A stretch of DNA of 64,000 nt from Rhodococcus sp. IEGM 1409 (GCF_030056735.1 NZ_JASHKN010000003.1:499984-563983); one strand, 5' to 3'. Shown: positions 1 through 9,896, numbered from the stretch's first letter. A program made the numbers and translations. Notes: generated by a model from the sequence alone, not told the origin.

Positions 1-1
1 C

Positions 2-964
2 GACATCGCCGGCGCGTGCGACGAGCTTCGGTTGTTCTGTGACGCGCTCACCAACTGGTATGTGCGACGGTCTCGTTCGCGGTTCTGGGACGAGGATCGC
101 GACGCGATCGACACCCTGCACACCGTGCTCGAGGTCGTGACGCGTCTCGCTGCGCCGCTGTTGCCGCTGGTGTCCGAGGTGATCTGGCGCGGACTGACCG
201 GGGAACGCTCGGTTCACCTGGCTGATTGGCCGGAGGAGTCTGAGCTCCCCGCGAACCCCGAGTTGGTAGCGGCGATGGACGACGTACGGACCGTGTGCTC
301 CACGGTGCTGAGTCTGCGCAAGGCGCAGAATCTGCGCGTTCGTCTTCCGTTGCCCGAGGTCACGGTTGCGGCGCCCGACGCCGAGCGTCTGCGTCCGTTC
401 CTCGGACTGATCGCCGACGAGGTCAACGTCAAGAAGGTCGATCTGACCGATGACGTCGACGTGCACGGGCGCTTCGAGATCGCGGTGAACGCGCGTGCTG
501 CAGGACCGCGTCTGGGCAAGTCCGTTCAGACCGTCATCAAGGCGGTCAAGGCGGGCGACTGGACCGAGAATGCGGACGGCGTCGTGGTTGCGGCCGGCAT
601 CGAACTGCTGCCCGAGGAGTACACGCAGAAACTGGTTGCGGCCGAGCCGGATTCGACAGCTGCACTGCCGGACGGCGCGGGACTCGTCGTACTCGATTCC
701 GTCGTGACGGAGGAACTCGAAGCCGAGGGTTGGGCGAAGGACCGTATCCGCCAATTGCAGGACGCACGCCGTGCCGCAGGTTTGGACGTCTCGGACCGGA
801 TCAAGGTCGTGCTCGAGGTTCCGCAGGACTGCAAGGAATGGGCCGAGCGTCATCGGGAAATGATCGCCGGTGAGGTTCTGGCAACCTCGTTCTCGGTGGG
901 TGAAGCGGGAGACGACGCCGTCGATCTCGGCGACGGTATCCGCGCCGCGATCACGAAGGTCTAG
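2..964 (+). CDS. ileS: Isoleucyl-tRNA synthetase, C-terminal part (5' end outside window)
   Basis: This charges tRNA(Ile) with isoleucine in the cytoplasm. The frame is open from the first bases, so the gene begins upstream of the window. What remains is about 320 residues: the start of the anticodon-binding domain ([18 protein letters not shown] near the beginning), then the C-terminal domain of class Ia synthetases. The catalytic domain with HIGH and KMSKS is not in view. The gene ends at a TAG followed at once by a strong hairpin. The position next to a Y-family polymerase and lspA matches the M. tuberculosis ileS-dinX-lspA order. Identification rests on the C-terminal domain and this context. 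Confidence 0.93.
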   Translation, partial: DIAGACDELRLFCDALTNWYVRRSRSRFWDEDRDAIDTLHTVLEVVTRLAAPLLPLVSEVIWRGLTGERSVHLADWPEESELPANPELVAAMDDVRTVCSTVLSLRKAQNLRVRLPLPEVTVAAPDAERLRPFLGLIADEVNVKKVDLTDDVDVHGRFEIAVNARAAGPRLGKSVQTVIKAVKAGDWTENADGVVVAAGIELLPEEYTQKLVAAEPDSTAALPDGAGLVVLDSVVTEELEAEGWAKDRIRQLQDARRAAGLDVSDRIKVVLEVPQDCKEWAERHREMIAGEVLATSFSVGEAGDDAVDLGDGIRAAITKV

Positions 965-973
965 TACCGACGC

Positions 974-1025
974 AACTACTCCGGCTCCCCGATGAAGGTC
1001 AGTATGTCGGGGTGCCGGAGTAGTT
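974..1025 (+). terminator. Hairpin terminator after ileS
   Basis: A 19-base arm at 974-992 (AACTACTCCGGCTCCCCGA) pairs with 1007-1025, with one mismatch and a 14-base loop. There is no long T tract, which is common for actinobacterial terminators. It sits 10 bases after the ileS stop and 8 bases before the next start codon. Confidence 0.8.
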
Positions 1026-1032
1026 TGCTCTC

Positions 1033-1371
1033 ATGAGTACGAGCAAGGAAACCGTGGCGCGCATTCTCGAGCAGTTGGAACCGCTCGACGTGCGGGCAAG
1101 GGCGATGTTCGGCGAGTACGGATTGTATTGCGACGAGAAGATCGTGGGTTTGATCTGCGCAGACGTACTGTTCGTCAAACCCACCGAGGTCAGTGCTGAG
1201 TTCGGATCAGAGCGTGATCTGGCTCCGCCGTATCCAGGGGCAAAGGATTACTACCGGGTTCCGGAGGAAAAGCTGCAGGACGTCGATCATCTGCACGCCT
1301 TCATCCAACGGACTGCCGACGTATTACCCCTGCCGAAGAAGAAGTCGCCCAAGAAAAAGGCGCGGACGTAA
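1033..1371 (+). CDS. TfoX/Sxy N-terminal domain protein
   Basis: A 112-residue cytoplasmic protein whose residues 1-95 match the TfoX N-terminal fold (RARAMFGEYGLYCDEKIVGLI, then LFVKPTE and a C-terminal helix). In gamma-proteobacteria TfoX regulates competence, but the stand-alone N-terminal domain in actinobacteria has no established function. The last 15 residues are lysine-rich (KKKSPKKKART), suggesting nucleic-acid contact, which is inference. It stands alone between the ileS terminator and the polymerase gene 36 bases downstream and may be co-transcribed with the latter. Confidence 0.8.
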   Translation: MSTSKETVARILEQLEPLDVRARAMFGEYGLYCDEKIVGLICADVLFVKPTEVSAEFGSERDLAPPYPGAKDYYRVPEEKLQDVDHLHAFIQRTADVLPLPKKKSPKKKART

Positions 1372-1407
1372 ATTCGGCACCCACTTGTGAGAGAACCGTA
1401 ACTCCCG

Positions 1408-2772
1408 ATGAATCAAGATGACCCCACACGAAGTCGCAGGTGGGTGCTGCATCTCGACATGGACGCGTTTTTCGCTTCCGCCGAGCAGTTGACCCGTCCC
1501 ACGCTGCGAGGTCGCCCGGTCCTGGTCGGCGGCTTGGGCGGGCGCGGGGTGGTGGCCGGGGCAAGTTACGAAGCGAGAGTTTTCGGTGCGCGATCGGCAA
1601 TGCCGATGCACCAAGCGCGCCGCATGGTCGGCGGCGGAGCGGTGGTATTGCCGCCTCGGATGTCGTTGTATTCGGTTCTGAGCAAACGCACCTTCGACGC
1701 GTTGCGCCTTCGCATGCCGATCCTCGAGCAGTTGTCGGTGGACGAGGCCTTCGGTGAACCGGTCGAATTGGCCGGCGTCGGCGCCGATGAGGTCCGCGCG
1801 TTTTGCGAGGATTTGCGGGCGTTGATCAAAGCCGAGACCGGGTTGGTCGCCTCGATCGGCGCTGGGGCAGGTAAGCAGGTGGCCAAGATTGCGTCGGGAC
1901 TGGCAAAGCCCGACGGCGTCGCGGTGATTCCTCCCGGGATGCAGCGCGAGTTGCTCGATCCACTTCCGGTGCGAAAGCTGTGGGGGATCGGTCCCGTCGC
2001 CGAGGAAAAACTCAAGCGTCTCGGCATTGAAACCATCGGTGGGTTTGCCCGCACACCCACGGCGGAGGTGGCGTCGATACTGGGGACCACCGTCGGACCG
2101 GGGTTGCATCGCCTCGCACAGGGGATCGACGACCGACCGGTCGCCGAGCGTGCCGAATCCAAGCAGATCAGCGCGGAATCCACGTTCGCCGCCGACATCG
2201 TCACGATGGCGCAACTGCGCGCGGCCGTCGAAAGTAGTGGTCGTGCAGCATTTTCCAGGCTGGAGAAGGACGGAAGAGCGGCCCGTACCGTCGTACTGAA
2301 GCTCAAGAAGTCCGACATGAGTGTCTTGACTCGATCCGTGACGTTGCCGTTTGCCACCATCGACCGCCAAATCCTTATCGCCACCGCGCAGAAACAGGTC
2401 ATCGACCCGCAGGAGTTGGGGCCGATTCGCCTGGTCGGTGTGGGATTCGCCGGTTTGTCCACCGTTCGCCAAGGATCACTTTTTCCCGAGTTGGATCAGG
2501 ACGTTCCCGGCTATCCGGTCGAGACTCTCACCGGCGCCCTCGATGAGACCGAGCTCGACGCTCCGGTGGCCGCACGTGTCCCTCAGCGCTACTGGCACCC
2601 CGGTTTGGACGTCAAGCATCCAGAATACGGACACGGTTGGGTGCAGGGCGCGGGGCACGGTGTGGTGACGGTTCGCTTCGAAACCCGTTCCAGCGGAACG
2701 GGAATAGCCAAAACCTTCGCCGAATCCGATGAGGTACTCGAAGTAGCAGATGCGGTCGACAGCCTTCTCTGA
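1408..2772 (+). CDS. dinB: Y-family DNA polymerase (DinB/DinX type)
   Basis: A 454-residue translesion DNA polymerase. It carries the Y-family metal site [10 protein letters not shown] near residue 15 and the second acidic motif SVDEAF near 111, followed by the helix-hairpin-helix region ([17 protein letters not shown], about residues 190-206) and the little-finger domain. A clamp-binding QGSLFPEL motif lies near residue 354. About 60 residues follow it ([17 protein letters not shown] onward), an extension typical of actinobacterial DinX-like enzymes and not of E. coli Pol IV. All catalytic acids are intact. I see no LexA box upstream, so damage induction is not evident. The neighbour ileS supports orthology with M. 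tuberculosis dinX. Confidence 0.92.
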   Translation: MNQDDPTRSRRWVLHLDMDAFFASAEQLTRPTLRGRPVLVGGLGGRGVVAGASYEARVFGARSAMPMHQARRMVGGGAVVLPPRMSLYSVLSKRTFDALRLRMPILEQLSVDEAFGEPVELAGVGADEVRAFCEDLRALIKAETGLVASIGAGAGKQVAKIASGLAKPDGVAVIPPGMQRELLDPLPVRKLWGIGPVAEEKLKRLGIETIGGFARTPTAEVASILGTTVGPGLHRLAQGIDDRPVAERAESKQISAESTFAADIVTMAQLRAAVESSGRAAFSRLEKDGRAARTVVLKLKKSDMSVLTRSVTLPFATIDRQILIATAQKQVIDPQELGPIRLVGVGFAGLSTVRQGSLFPELDQDVPGYPVETLTGALDETELDAPVAARVPQRYWHPGLDVKHPEYGHGWVQGAGHGVVTVRFETRSSGTGIAKTFAESDEVLEVADAVDSLL

Positions 2773-2858
2773 GGATGTCCTTAGACTTTTTCCGCTTACC
2801 GTTGGGTAATGTTGTCGACGATCCTCGAGCAAGCACGTTGTTCGACTGACGCTCGAAT

Positions 2859-3386
2859 GTGAACACCCGAATGGATAGGACTGAGAAGTTGAAGCTTCAG
2901 AAGATGACCGTTGCAGCCGTGGCGATCGCAGCAGCCCTGACGATGACTGCATGTAGCTCGGGTGAAAAGGAAGAATCACCCACCACGACGTCGAAGACGA
3001 CCACCACCACGGCGGCTCCGACCACCGTTGAACTGCCGACGTCTGCCGAGCTCAACGGCAAGGTCGCTCAGGCACTCGACGAGTCCGTTCCGGGTGCCGA
3101 CAAGGTCAACCTCGTCCAGGGCGCCGAGGAGGATCCCGAGCTGATCAACCAGGTCGCCGCTGCCGCGAAGGCTGCCGGCGCACAGGTCGAGATCCTCGAC
3201 CCGGTCACTGACACGGGCAGCGACACGGCAGCCGCTTCGCTGAACATCGTCGTCAACGGTCAGCCGCTGCAGCAGGGCCTGCAGGCTTCGTTCGTCTACG
3301 AGGACGGCGTCTGGAAGCTCTCGAAGACCACCGCGTGCCAGATCGTCGGCGTTGCAGGTCTGACCTCGCCTGCTTGCGCTGCTTGA
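2859..3386 (+). CDS. Secreted lipoprotein, MTB12-like domain
   Basis: A signal peptide leads to a lipobox (LTMTAC, Cys about residue 32 from the GTG at 2859). A TTG at 2889 preceded by AGGACTGAGAAG gives a shorter and equally plausible start. A Thr-rich linker (about residues 40-58) precedes a compact domain resembling the mycobacterial low-molecular-weight antigen MTB12 family. The mature protein would be anchored outside the membrane. Two Cys near the C-terminus (TACQIVG and SPACAA) could form a disulfide. The 3' part overlaps the open frame of the convergent glutamate decarboxylase gene by 411 bases. Function is unknown. Confidence 0.8.
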   Translation: MNTRMDRTEKLKLQKMTVAAVAIAAALTMTACSSGEKEESPTTTSKTTTTTAAPTTVELPTSAELNGKVAQALDESVPGADKVNLVQGAEEDPELINQVAAAAKAAGAQVEILDPVTDTGSDTAAASLNIVVNGQPLQQGLQASFVYEDGVWKLSKTTACQIVGVAGLTSPACAA

Positions 3387-4778
3387 TCTCTCAGCACCAC
3401 CTGAACTCCAGAGCGGCCGTGGCATCGGGCTGTCCAGTTCGTCGAGGAACGCGGTTTCCTCTTCGATGATGCGCAGCAGAGTGGCAGCCAGGTCCATGCT
3501 CAGCCCGTTACGAACCACGATGCGCTGCACTGTCAGATCCGCGAGATCGTCCGGCATGGGATAGGCCGGCACCAACCAGCCCTTGCCGCGGAGTCGGTCC
3601 GACAGGTCGTACAGTGTCCAGTTGGACGTGTGACCCTCGGCAAGGCGCCACGCGAAGACCGGGATGTCGGACCCGTCGTTCCACAGCTCGAAGGCGTCGA
3701 GTTTCCCGATCCCTTCGGCGAGGAATTTCGCCACGTCCTGTGAAGACTGTTGGATCGCGCGATAGCCGTCGTGACCGAGACGCAGGAACAAGTAGAACTG
3801 CAGGATCACCTGAGCGCCGGGCCGCGAGAAGTTCAGCGCGAAGGTCGGCATGCTGCCGCCGAGGTAGCTCACTTTGAAGACGAGGTCATCGGGAAGTAGA
3901 TCCTGCGAACGCCAGACCACCCATCCGAGGCCCGGGTAGACGAGTCCGTACTTGTGCGCCGAGGTGTTGATGGAATGCACGCGCGGTAGTCGGAAGTCCC
4001 ATTCGAGTTCGGGCTGTAGGAATGGTGCGATCATCGCACCGGAAGCGCCGTCGACGTGGATGGGGACGTCGAGGCCCGTCTTCTCCTGGATGGCGTCGAG
4101 GGCCTTCGAGATTTCCAGGACCGGCTCGTACATCCCGGTGTAAGTGACACCCATGATCGCGACGACGCCGATGGTGTTCTCGTCGACATACTTGTCCAAA
4201 TCATGGCCGTCGAGGGTCTGGTGTTCTTCGCTGATCGGCACGTAGCGCGCTTCGACGTCCCAGTAATTGCAGAACTTCTCCCAACACACCTGAACGGCGG
4301 AACTCATGATGAGATTGGGTTTTTCCGTGGACTTACCCGCGGCCTTTCGTGCGTGCTGCCAGCGTCGTTTCATTGCGAGGCCACCCAGCATGCAGGCTTC
4401 GGACGAACCGATCGTCGAAGTGCCGATTGCGTCCTCGGGCGAGGGTGAGTGCCAGAGATCGGCAAGGATGCGCCAGCAGTAGGTTTCGATCGCAGCGGTC
4501 TGCGGATACTCGTCCTTGTCGATCATGTTCTTGTCGAACGACTCGGTATACAGCTTGGTTGCGTGGTCGTCCATCCACGTGCTGACAAACGTCGCGAGAT
4601 TAAGCCGCGCATTGCCGTCGAGCATCGTTTCGTCGTGGACGATCTGATAGGCGGTCTCGGGAAGCATGCCGTCGGGCTCGAGCGTGAATTTCGACGCAAC
4701 CGAATCCTCGCCTGGCCTTGAGAAGATCGGATTGACGGCTACGTAATCGGTGTGATCTGACCTTCTGGGTTCCGGCAT
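2976..4778 (-). CDS. gadB: Glutamate decarboxylase, abnormal 3' end
   Basis: PLP enzyme converting glutamate to GABA and CO2, usually for acid resistance or GABA metabolism. Residues 1-460 match the GadB family from end to end: substrate loop FDKNMIDKDEYP (81-92), HVDGASG (241-247) and the PLP-binding HKYG with Lys276. The family normally ends near residue 460, but here the frame stays open to residue 600 and runs antisense through the neighbouring lipoprotein gene. A TGA at 3393-3391 sits in the -1 frame exactly where the protein should stop. A one-base indel near position 3400-3440 would explain this. The last 140 residues (Arg/Gly/Leu-rich) are therefore probably not native. Confidence 0.85.
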   Translation of the reverse strand: MPEPRRSDHTDYVAVNPIFSRPGEDSVASKFTLEPDGMLPETAYQIVHDETMLDGNARLNLATFVSTWMDDHATKLYTESFDKNMIDKDEYPQTAAIETYCWRILADLWHSPSPEDAIGTSTIGSSEACMLGGLAMKRRWQHARKAAGKSTEKPNLIMSSAVQVCWEKFCNYWDVEARYVPISEEHQTLDGHDLDKYVDENTIGVVAIMGVTYTGMYEPVLEISKALDAIQEKTGLDVPIHVDGASGAMIAPFLQPELEWDFRLPRVHSINTSAHKYGLVYPGLGWVVWRSQDLLPDDLVFKVSYLGGSMPTFALNFSRPGAQVILQFYLFLRLGHDGYRAIQQSSQDVAKFLAEGIGKLDAFELWNDGSDIPVFAWRLAEGHTSNWTLYDLSDRLRGKGWLVPAYPMPDDLADLTVQRIVVRNGLSMDLAATLLRIIEEETAFLDELDSPMPRPLWSSGGAERSSSASRRGQTCNADDLARGGLRELPDAVLVDERSLQALLQRLTVDDDVQRSGCRVAARVSDRVEDLDLCAGSLRGSGDLVDQLGILLGALDEVDLVGTRNGLVECLSDLAVELGRRRQFNGGRSRRGGGRLRRRGG

Positions 4779-4921
4779 GAACTCTGGCTCCTCACATCAG
4801 TGTGTCGCGTTGGTCTGTTTCGTACCTACTCTCACCGTTCAGTGTGGACAGGCAGTTGTCAAAGGGTCTGCGGTCCCGAATCATTCGCGAGTCGCCCGGA
4901 CCGGGCAGGTTCCGCTCGCTG

Positions 4922-5698
4922 CTACGGCGTTTGCGCGCGTAGTCGATCCGCAGCAACCGAGGCCATCGACTGCAGAACGTCGGGTGCGATCGGACTCGGC
5001 GCCGTCGCGGACACCTGAGTCAACGTCGTCCCCACGGCTGCGACTATCGCATCCGCCACCAAGGTGAATCCGCCACTCTCCGTGATGATTCGGAAAGCGA
5101 AAGACGCGTCACCGACATTCGGCGCCGACGATCCACCGACGCGATAGGTGATTTTCGTTCCGTCGGCATCTGTTCCTGAATACTCTGTGCACCCAGCCAG
5201 AGTCGTCTGAAGTTTCTCGAACGCTGCTGCTGTCGCAGTGCCGTCGGCGTACGAAGCCGAGTCCTGATCGATGCTCGTGAAATCGGGGCCGGTGAACATG
5301 TCGGAGAGGTCGGCGACGGATCCGGTGACCTGGGTGGCTATCGGCGCCAGAACCTGCGCGCACACCGCCGGATCGGTACTCGACTTGTCCGCCTCCGAAC
5401 TCTCCGGCGCCGGTGCGAGGCCGAGATCGTCGACCGGATCGGGAACTATGTCGAAGTCCGCGGGTAGTTCGGAGAGGGTGAGCGCAGCGCGTTGCAGGCC
5501 GTCACGGTCGAGGGGTGCCCCGCTCAGTGGTGCGGCCGGAGCAACCGTGAACGGCGCCAAGCCGACCTGGGGTGCGGAAACCTGCGTAGTCGTGTCGCTG
5601 CTCGGGGATTCGTCCGAGGCGCAGCCGGTCACGACGAACAGTGCCGCCGTCGCTGTCAGGCCCAGTGAGAGAAGAGATCGACTGTTCACGATTCCCAC
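4922..5698 (-). CDS. Lipoprotein, possible PknH-like sensor domain
   Basis: An exported lipoprotein of about 258 residues with lipobox FVVTGCAS. The GTG at 5698 overlaps the upstream gene by 13 bases. A second GTG at 5689 overlaps the upstream stop as GTGA and is perhaps the true start. The mature part resembles mycobacterial extracellular PknH-like sensor domains: a conserved Cys pair (AVCAQVL and AGCTEYS) that could be disulfide-bonded, and a C-terminal alternating beta/helix pattern. It is translationally coupled to the lipoprotein gene upstream, so the two probably work together at the cell surface. The domain assignment is tentative. Confidence 0.72.
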   Translation of the reverse strand: MGIVNSRSLLSLGLTATAALFVVTGCASDESPSSDTTTQVSAPQVGLAPFTVAPAAPLSGAPLDRDGLQRAALTLSELPADFDIVPDPVDDLGLAPAPESSEADKSSTDPAVCAQVLAPIATQVTGSVADLSDMFTGPDFTSIDQDSASYADGTATAAAFEKLQTTLAGCTEYSGTDADGTKITYRVGGSSAPNVGDASFAFRIITESGGFTLVADAIVAAVGTTLTQVSATAPSPIAPDVLQSMASVAADRLRAQTP

Positions 5699-6612
5699 CG
5701 AATGCTGTTCGAGATGGTCTGCCGGATCACCGAGGAACTGTCCGGATCGCCGTACGCCTGGTCTCCGCCGACGCTCATCTGACCGTCGATGGGCAAGGGG
5801 AGTGAGAGGTCGACGGTGAGGTTTCCGGAGCCGGCCATGACGTACTGATCGATGTTCAGCGTTCCGGCGTCACCGGCCAGATTCCAGACCGGGTTCTGCG
5901 GGCTCTGCGATACGTCCACGGCGAGCGAGAGCCGATTGCCCTCGCGTGCGGTGAGGGTGACGGTGGTTGTCTGGTCGAGCAGGATTTCGCTGCTGACTTG
6001 CTGGCGAACCACCCAACGTGCGCCGACACCGACAGGAGCGTCGGGGAGCGCAACGGTCCGGTATACCGCTTGGCCGAGCGCCTGCTCGATTGCGGCGCGG
6101 GCGGCATTGGCCGAGTTGGCGGACGGCTTCAGCCGTAGGGCGGTGATGGCGCCCGAATCCGTGACGGACAACCCGGCCGCAGATCCGTCAGCCCCGCTCA
6201 GTGCTGCTTGCAATGTTGCATCCGGCGAGGTCATCGACGCCAGCGTCAGGTCTACGACCGCCGTGGGATCGTCGGCCGTCACGTTTGCCGAGAGAGGAAT
6301 CGTGATCTCCGGTGAAGAGAAATCCTGCGCCGGCTGTTGATCGATCTGCTGACTCACGACGGCCTGGGTGATGAGCGTCGCCGTCTGCGTGGTGCCGACA
6401 GGCAAGTTCATACGCAATACCTCGCGCGGCTCGCTTCCCGCATCGAGTACTTCGACCGTCGCGGCGGTCACCGGAACAGTGACTTCACTAGGCGAGGAGG
6501 TCGGAGCGTTCGGAGGTTGATCCGAGTCGCCGCAAGCGGTGAGAACGGTGGCGAGAGCGAGGGCAGCGAGGGCGAACGGAACGCGTCGGCCGGTCGTGGA
6601 CAGCAGTGGCAC
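5686..6612 (-). CDS. Lipoprotein of unknown function (DUF6263-like)
   Basis: A 308-residue exported protein with a hydrophobic signal segment (residues 10-27) ending in the lipobox TVLTACGD. A Pro/Ser/Thr linker follows, then a long beta-rich mature domain without Cys, ending in IRQTISNSIRWES. The pattern (VLRMNLPVGTT, VGARWVVRQQV) is reminiscent of DUF6263 proteins, which I cannot confirm. It is first in a two-gene unit with the next lipoprotein. The start lies 44 bases from the divergent lspA start, so the two transcripts share a short promoter region. That pairing is fitting because LspA processes lipoproteins, though co-regulation is not shown. Confidence 0.7.
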   Translation of the reverse strand: MPLLSTTGRRVPFALAALALATVLTACGDSDQPPNAPTSSPSEVTVPVTAATVEVLDAGSEPREVLRMNLPVGTTQTATLITQAVVSQQIDQQPAQDFSSPEITIPLSANVTADDPTAVVDLTLASMTSPDATLQAALSGADGSAAGLSVTDSGAITALRLKPSANSANAARAAIEQALGQAVYRTVALPDAPVGVGARWVVRQQVSSEILLDQTTTVTLTAREGNRLSLAVDVSQSPQNPVWNLAGDAGTLNIDQYVMAGSGNLTVDLSLPLPIDGQMSVGGDQAYGDPDSSSVIRQTISNSIRWES

Positions 6613-6680
6613 GCGCTCCAGGCTAGCCGCAGTTGCAGAGTGCGTGACCCGGTGCGGTGAACATGAGGGATGATGGTTGC

Positions 6681-7382
6681 GTGAGTACAGACCACCCAGA
6701 CCGAGATGTCAACGCGGAGGATCAGCCGATTACCGAAATCTCGAAGGCCGACGAGCCCGAAACCGTGCAGCAGAAAGACACGAAACCGGAAGTTGCGGAA
6801 CCTGAGGGCGGCGACCCGGCCGAGCCGTCGGCTGCGAAGCCTCGCAAGCTGACCATGCTCATTGCCATCGCGGCGGTCATCCTGCTCTCGGACATTCTCA
6901 CGAAGGTGTGGGCCGTCGCCGTAGTCAAGCCGGGGAAGCCGATCGAAATCATCGGTGACGTGGTCACATTCACGATGGTGCGCAATCCGGGGGCAGCGTT
7001 CTCGATGGCGACGTCGATGACGTGGATCCTCACCCTCGTCGCAATCGGTGTGGTCATCGGTGTGATCAAGATCGGTCGCACACTCCGATCACCGTGGTGG
7101 GCGCTCGGTCTCGGCCTGGTTCTCGGCGGCGCGCTGGGTAACCTCGTCGACCGATTCTTCCGCTCTCCCGGAATCATGCGCGGACATGTGGTGGACTTCG
7201 TGTCCGTCGGCTGGTGGCCGGTATTCAACATCGCGGATTCCGCGATCGTCTGTGGCGCGATCCTGCTCGTCGTCCTGACACTGTTCGGCTTCGAACCGAA
7301 CGGTGAACGCCTGCGTGATCACAAGACGGAAGACACGAAGCTCACCGGTACGAAGGCAGCAGCCGAGGGGGAAACCAAGTGA
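6681..7382 (+). CDS. lspA: Lipoprotein signal peptidase (signal peptidase II)
   Basis: An inner-membrane aspartyl protease that cleaves the signal peptide of prolipoproteins ahead of the lipid-modified Cys. Four membrane segments are visible, with NPGAAFS and the two catalytic Asp motifs GNLVDRFF and FNIADSA. The GTG at 6681 has a GAGGGA 10 bases upstream and is preferred; a GTG at 6657 would add 8 residues. An unusual acidic, Pro/Glu-rich cytoplasmic N-terminus of about 55 residues precedes the first membrane helix, and the C-terminal tail is also charged. The stop overlaps the rluD start (GTGA), so the two are translationally coupled. Confidence 0.93.
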   Translation: MSTDHPDRDVNAEDQPITEISKADEPETVQQKDTKPEVAEPEGGDPAEPSAAKPRKLTMLIAIAAVILLSDILTKVWAVAVVKPGKPIEIIGDVVTFTMVRNPGAAFSMATSMTWILTLVAIGVVIGVIKIGRTLRSPWWALGLGLVLGGALGNLVDRFFRSPGIMRGHVVDFVSVGWWPVFNIADSAIVCGAILLVVLTLFGFEPNGERLRDHKTEDTKLTGTKAAAEGETK

Positions 7383-8305
7383 GGGAATCCCGTTCGATGC
7401 CGGTGCCCGACGGCCTCGACGCCATGCGCGTCGACGCGGGCTTGGCGCGCCTCCTCGGACTCTCGCGCACCGTGGTCGCGACACTCGCGGAGGAAGGCTC
7501 GGTACTCGTCGACGGTGTGGCTGTCGGCAAGTCCGATCGTCTGACCGCAGGGTCGTGGCTCGAGGTTGTCTTGCCCGAACCGCCGCGGCCGTTGACCATC
7601 GAGGCGACGCCGGTCGAGGGGATGGAGATTCTCTACGCCGACGACGACGTCGTGGCAGTCGACAAGCCCGTCGGAGTTGCCGCGCACGCCAGCGTCGGTT
7701 GGACAGGACCGACCGTCATCGGTGGACTCGCCGCGGCCGGTTTCCGTATCTCGACGTCCGGTGCCCACGAGCGTCAGGGAATCGTCCACCGTCTGGACGT
7801 CGGTACGTCGGGCGTCATGGTGGTTGCCACGTCCGAGCGCGCGTACACGCTGCTCAAGCGGGCATTCAAGCAGCGGACCATCGACAAGCGCTACCACGCT
7901 CTCGTGCAGGGACACCCCGACCCGAGCAGCGGAACCATCGACGCCCCGATCGGACGCCACCACGGTAACGACTGGCGGTTCACGGTCACGGCCGACGGCA
8001 AGCCCAGCGTCACGCACTACGACACCATCGAAGCGTTCCAGGCAGCGAGTCTGCTGGACGTGCACCTCGAGACCGGTCGTACTCACCAGATCCGCGTGCA
8101 CTTCTCGGCATTGCGCCATCCGTGCTGCGGCGACCTGACGTACGGCGCGGACCCTCGACTTGCCGAAAGGCTCGGCCTCGAGCGCCAGTGGCTGCACGCC
8201 GTGTCTCTTGGCTTCGCACATCCGGCAGACGGTCGCTGGGTCGAGATCAAGAGCAAGTACCCGAAGGATCTCGAACACGCACTCGAAGTTCTCCGGTCCT
8301 CATGA
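7379..8305 (+). CDS. rluD: RluA/RluD-family pseudouridine synthase
   Basis: Converts uridines to pseudouridine in RNA, probably large-subunit rRNA. An S4-like RNA-binding segment occupies about residues 15-60 ([19 protein letters not shown]). The catalytic domain contains [14 protein letters not shown], with the catalytic Asp in HRLD near residue 139, and the closing motif [16 protein letters not shown]. Length (308 aa) is normal. The GTG start overlaps the lspA stop, and the stop overlaps the next ATG. This lspA-rluD pairing is common in many bacteria and matches Rv1539-Rv1540. Confidence 0.93.
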   Translation: MRESRSMPVPDGLDAMRVDAGLARLLGLSRTVVATLAEEGSVLVDGVAVGKSDRLTAGSWLEVVLPEPPRPLTIEATPVEGMEILYADDDVVAVDKPVGVAAHASVGWTGPTVIGGLAAAGFRISTSGAHERQGIVHRLDVGTSGVMVVATSERAYTLLKRAFKQRTIDKRYHALVQGHPDPSSGTIDAPIGRHHGNDWRFTVTADGKPSVTHYDTIEAFQAASLLDVHLETGRTHQIRVHFSALRHPCCGDLTYGADPRLAERLGLERQWLHAVSLGFAHPADGRWVEIKSKYPKDLEHALEVLRSS

Positions 8306-8970
8306 CACCGCGCGGGCTTGTTCCCGCGTTGGCCGTCGTCGCAGTGGTGGCGGTGGTCGGTGTGGGGTTCCCGAATCCCGTGCCGACCCCGCCGATCAGG
8401 ACGGACACACTCGGTCCGGACAGTGGGGAAGCTGTGCCGGACTACCTCGATCGAGCGCGAGATTCTGTTGCGTCGATCGACGGGCCGGTGTGGGCCTTGG
8501 TCTCGTTCACGAAGGCACTCACCGTCGACGAGGTCATCACGACCAGCACGTCTCAGGTTTCGAGTGTTCGCGTGTCCGATGTTCGGGTGGCAAGGGTCAT
8601 ATTTCGAGTACCGATCGAGCGCGTCCAGACGCCGCTCATGTCCGTGCCCGTTCCCGACAACGACGAGGCAGTGCGCAGATCGCCCGGTGTTGCAGCCACG
8701 CGGTTGGTCGCGCTCGGCGGCGACACCGATCGTCAGCAGCAGGTGGCGCTCGCGTCGGCGAAGCAATTGTCCACCGGATGCGCCTGCGCGGTGGGTGTGC
8801 TGGTGCGAGCTACTCCCGAAGGACTCGAAGCGATCGGACGTGAGTCGAATGTCCGTGCAGTGGAGGCATTGCCGTCCGACGCCTCGCCGTGGTTCGCGGC
8901 TGTTCGCCCCTTGCTGCCGGAGTACGTGGATGTCGTTGCTCCCGGCCCCGACGACGGCCCGGTCCCGTGA
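8302..8970 (+). CDS. Hypothetical membrane-anchored or secreted protein
   Basis: A 222-residue protein starting at ATG 8302, which overlaps the rluD stop (ATGA). Residues 5-22 form a single hydrophobic segment ([18 protein letters not shown]) that could be an N-terminal anchor or signal. The remainder would then lie outside the membrane. It contains one short Cys pair ([12 protein letters not shown]) and a Pro-rich tail (PGPDDGPVP). I recognise no family. Its coupled position between rluD and rarD is the only context clue and does not reveal a role. Confidence 0.75.
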   Translation: MTPRGLVPALAVVAVVAVVGVGFPNPVPTPPIRTDTLGPDSGEAVPDYLDRARDSVASIDGPVWALVSFTKALTVDEVITTSTSQVSSVRVSDVRVARVIFRVPIERVQTPLMSVPVPDNDEAVRRSPGVAATRLVALGGDTDRQQQVALASAKQLSTGCACAVGVLVRATPEGLEAIGRESNVRAVEALPSDASPWFAAVRPLLPEYVDVVAPGPDDGPVP

Positions 8971-9896
8971 GCGAGGACAAACGCGGTAGATCCGGTTCGT
9001 CCTCGGGGATCTTCTACGGAGTTGCGGCTTTCCTGTTGTGGGGAACGTTCCCGGCTTTCTTCGGGCTTCTCGACTTCGCAGATCCGGTCGAGATCCTGGC
9101 GCACCGAGTGGTGTGGACCCTTCTGCTGATGCTGATCGTGTTGGCCTGCGCCGGCCGCCTCGGATCGCTTCGCGGAATCAGCGCACGCACCTGGCTCCTG
9201 GTGACTGCGGCATCAGCGGCAATCGCGGTGAATTGGGGAACGTACATCTATGCCGTGGTGTCCGGCCGCGTCGTGGAGGCGGCCCTCGGTTACTTCATCA
9301 ACCCGCTGGTCACCGTTCTGCTCGGCGTGGTGATCTTCCGCGAACGATTGCGCCGCGCTCAGATCGCCGCCCTGGTCCTCGCCGCCACGGCAGTTGTCGT
9401 GATCACGGTCGATTTCGGCAAACCGCCGATCGTCGCATTGGTGCTCGCCAGTTCGTTTGCCACCTACGGGTTGGTCAAGAAGGTCGTTCCGCTCGATCCT
9501 CGAACCAGTTTGACCGCCGAGGGAGTTGTTGCCGCACCCTTCGCGGTCGGGTACCTCGTGTTTCTCGGCCTGACCGGGGCGGGCGCCTTCGTCAGCAGCG
9601 GCGCCGGACACAGCCTGTTGCTGCTCGCGGCCGGCCCGGTCACCGCGCTGCCACTGCTCCTTTTCGGCGTCGCCGCTCAGCGAGTTCCGTTGGCGACGAT
9701 GGGCATGCTGCAGTACCTGACCCCGGCGCTGCAGATGGCGTGGGGCGTGGCCGTCATGCACGAGGACATGCCGGCGTCACGGTGGATCGGCTTCGTTCTG
9801 ATCTGGGCCGCGCTGGTGATCTTCACGACAGATACCTTCGTCGGTTCTCGGCGTTCCAAGCGGTCGGCGGCGATGTCACAGGTGCCCGTCTCGTAA
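8967..9896 (+). CDS. rarD: EamA-family transporter, RarD type
   Basis: A membrane protein of 309 residues with about ten transmembrane helices, of the drug/metabolite transporter superfamily. The RarD hallmarks are the N-terminal GIFYGVAAFLLWGTFPAFF, ILAHRVVWTLLL, and NWGTYIYAVVSGRVVEAALGYFINPL in the middle. Substrates of RarD proteins are not established. The GTG at 8967 overlaps the preceding stop (GTGA), giving the fourth member of a translationally coupled run. The in-frame extension upstream of 8967 lies wholly inside the previous gene and is rejected. Confidence 0.9.
   Translation: MSEDKRGRSGSSSGIFYGVAAFLLWGTFPAFFGLLDFADPVEILAHRVVWTLLLMLIVLACAGRLGSLRGISARTWLLVTAASAAIAVNWGTYIYAVVSGRVVEAALGYFINPLVTVLLGVVIFRERLRRAQIAALVLAATAVVVITVDFGKPPIVALVLASSFATYGLVKKVVPLDPRTSLTAEGVVAAPFAVGYLVFLGLTGAGAFVSSGAGHSLLLLAAGPVTALPLLLFGVAAQRVPLATMGMLQYLTPALQMAWGVAVMHEDMPASRWIGFVLIWAALVIFTTDTFVGSRRSKRSAAMSQVPVS

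Noticed and set aside
1324..2472. 382-codon minus-strand open frame in dinB
   Set aside because: Antisense shadow; no domain or ribosome site.
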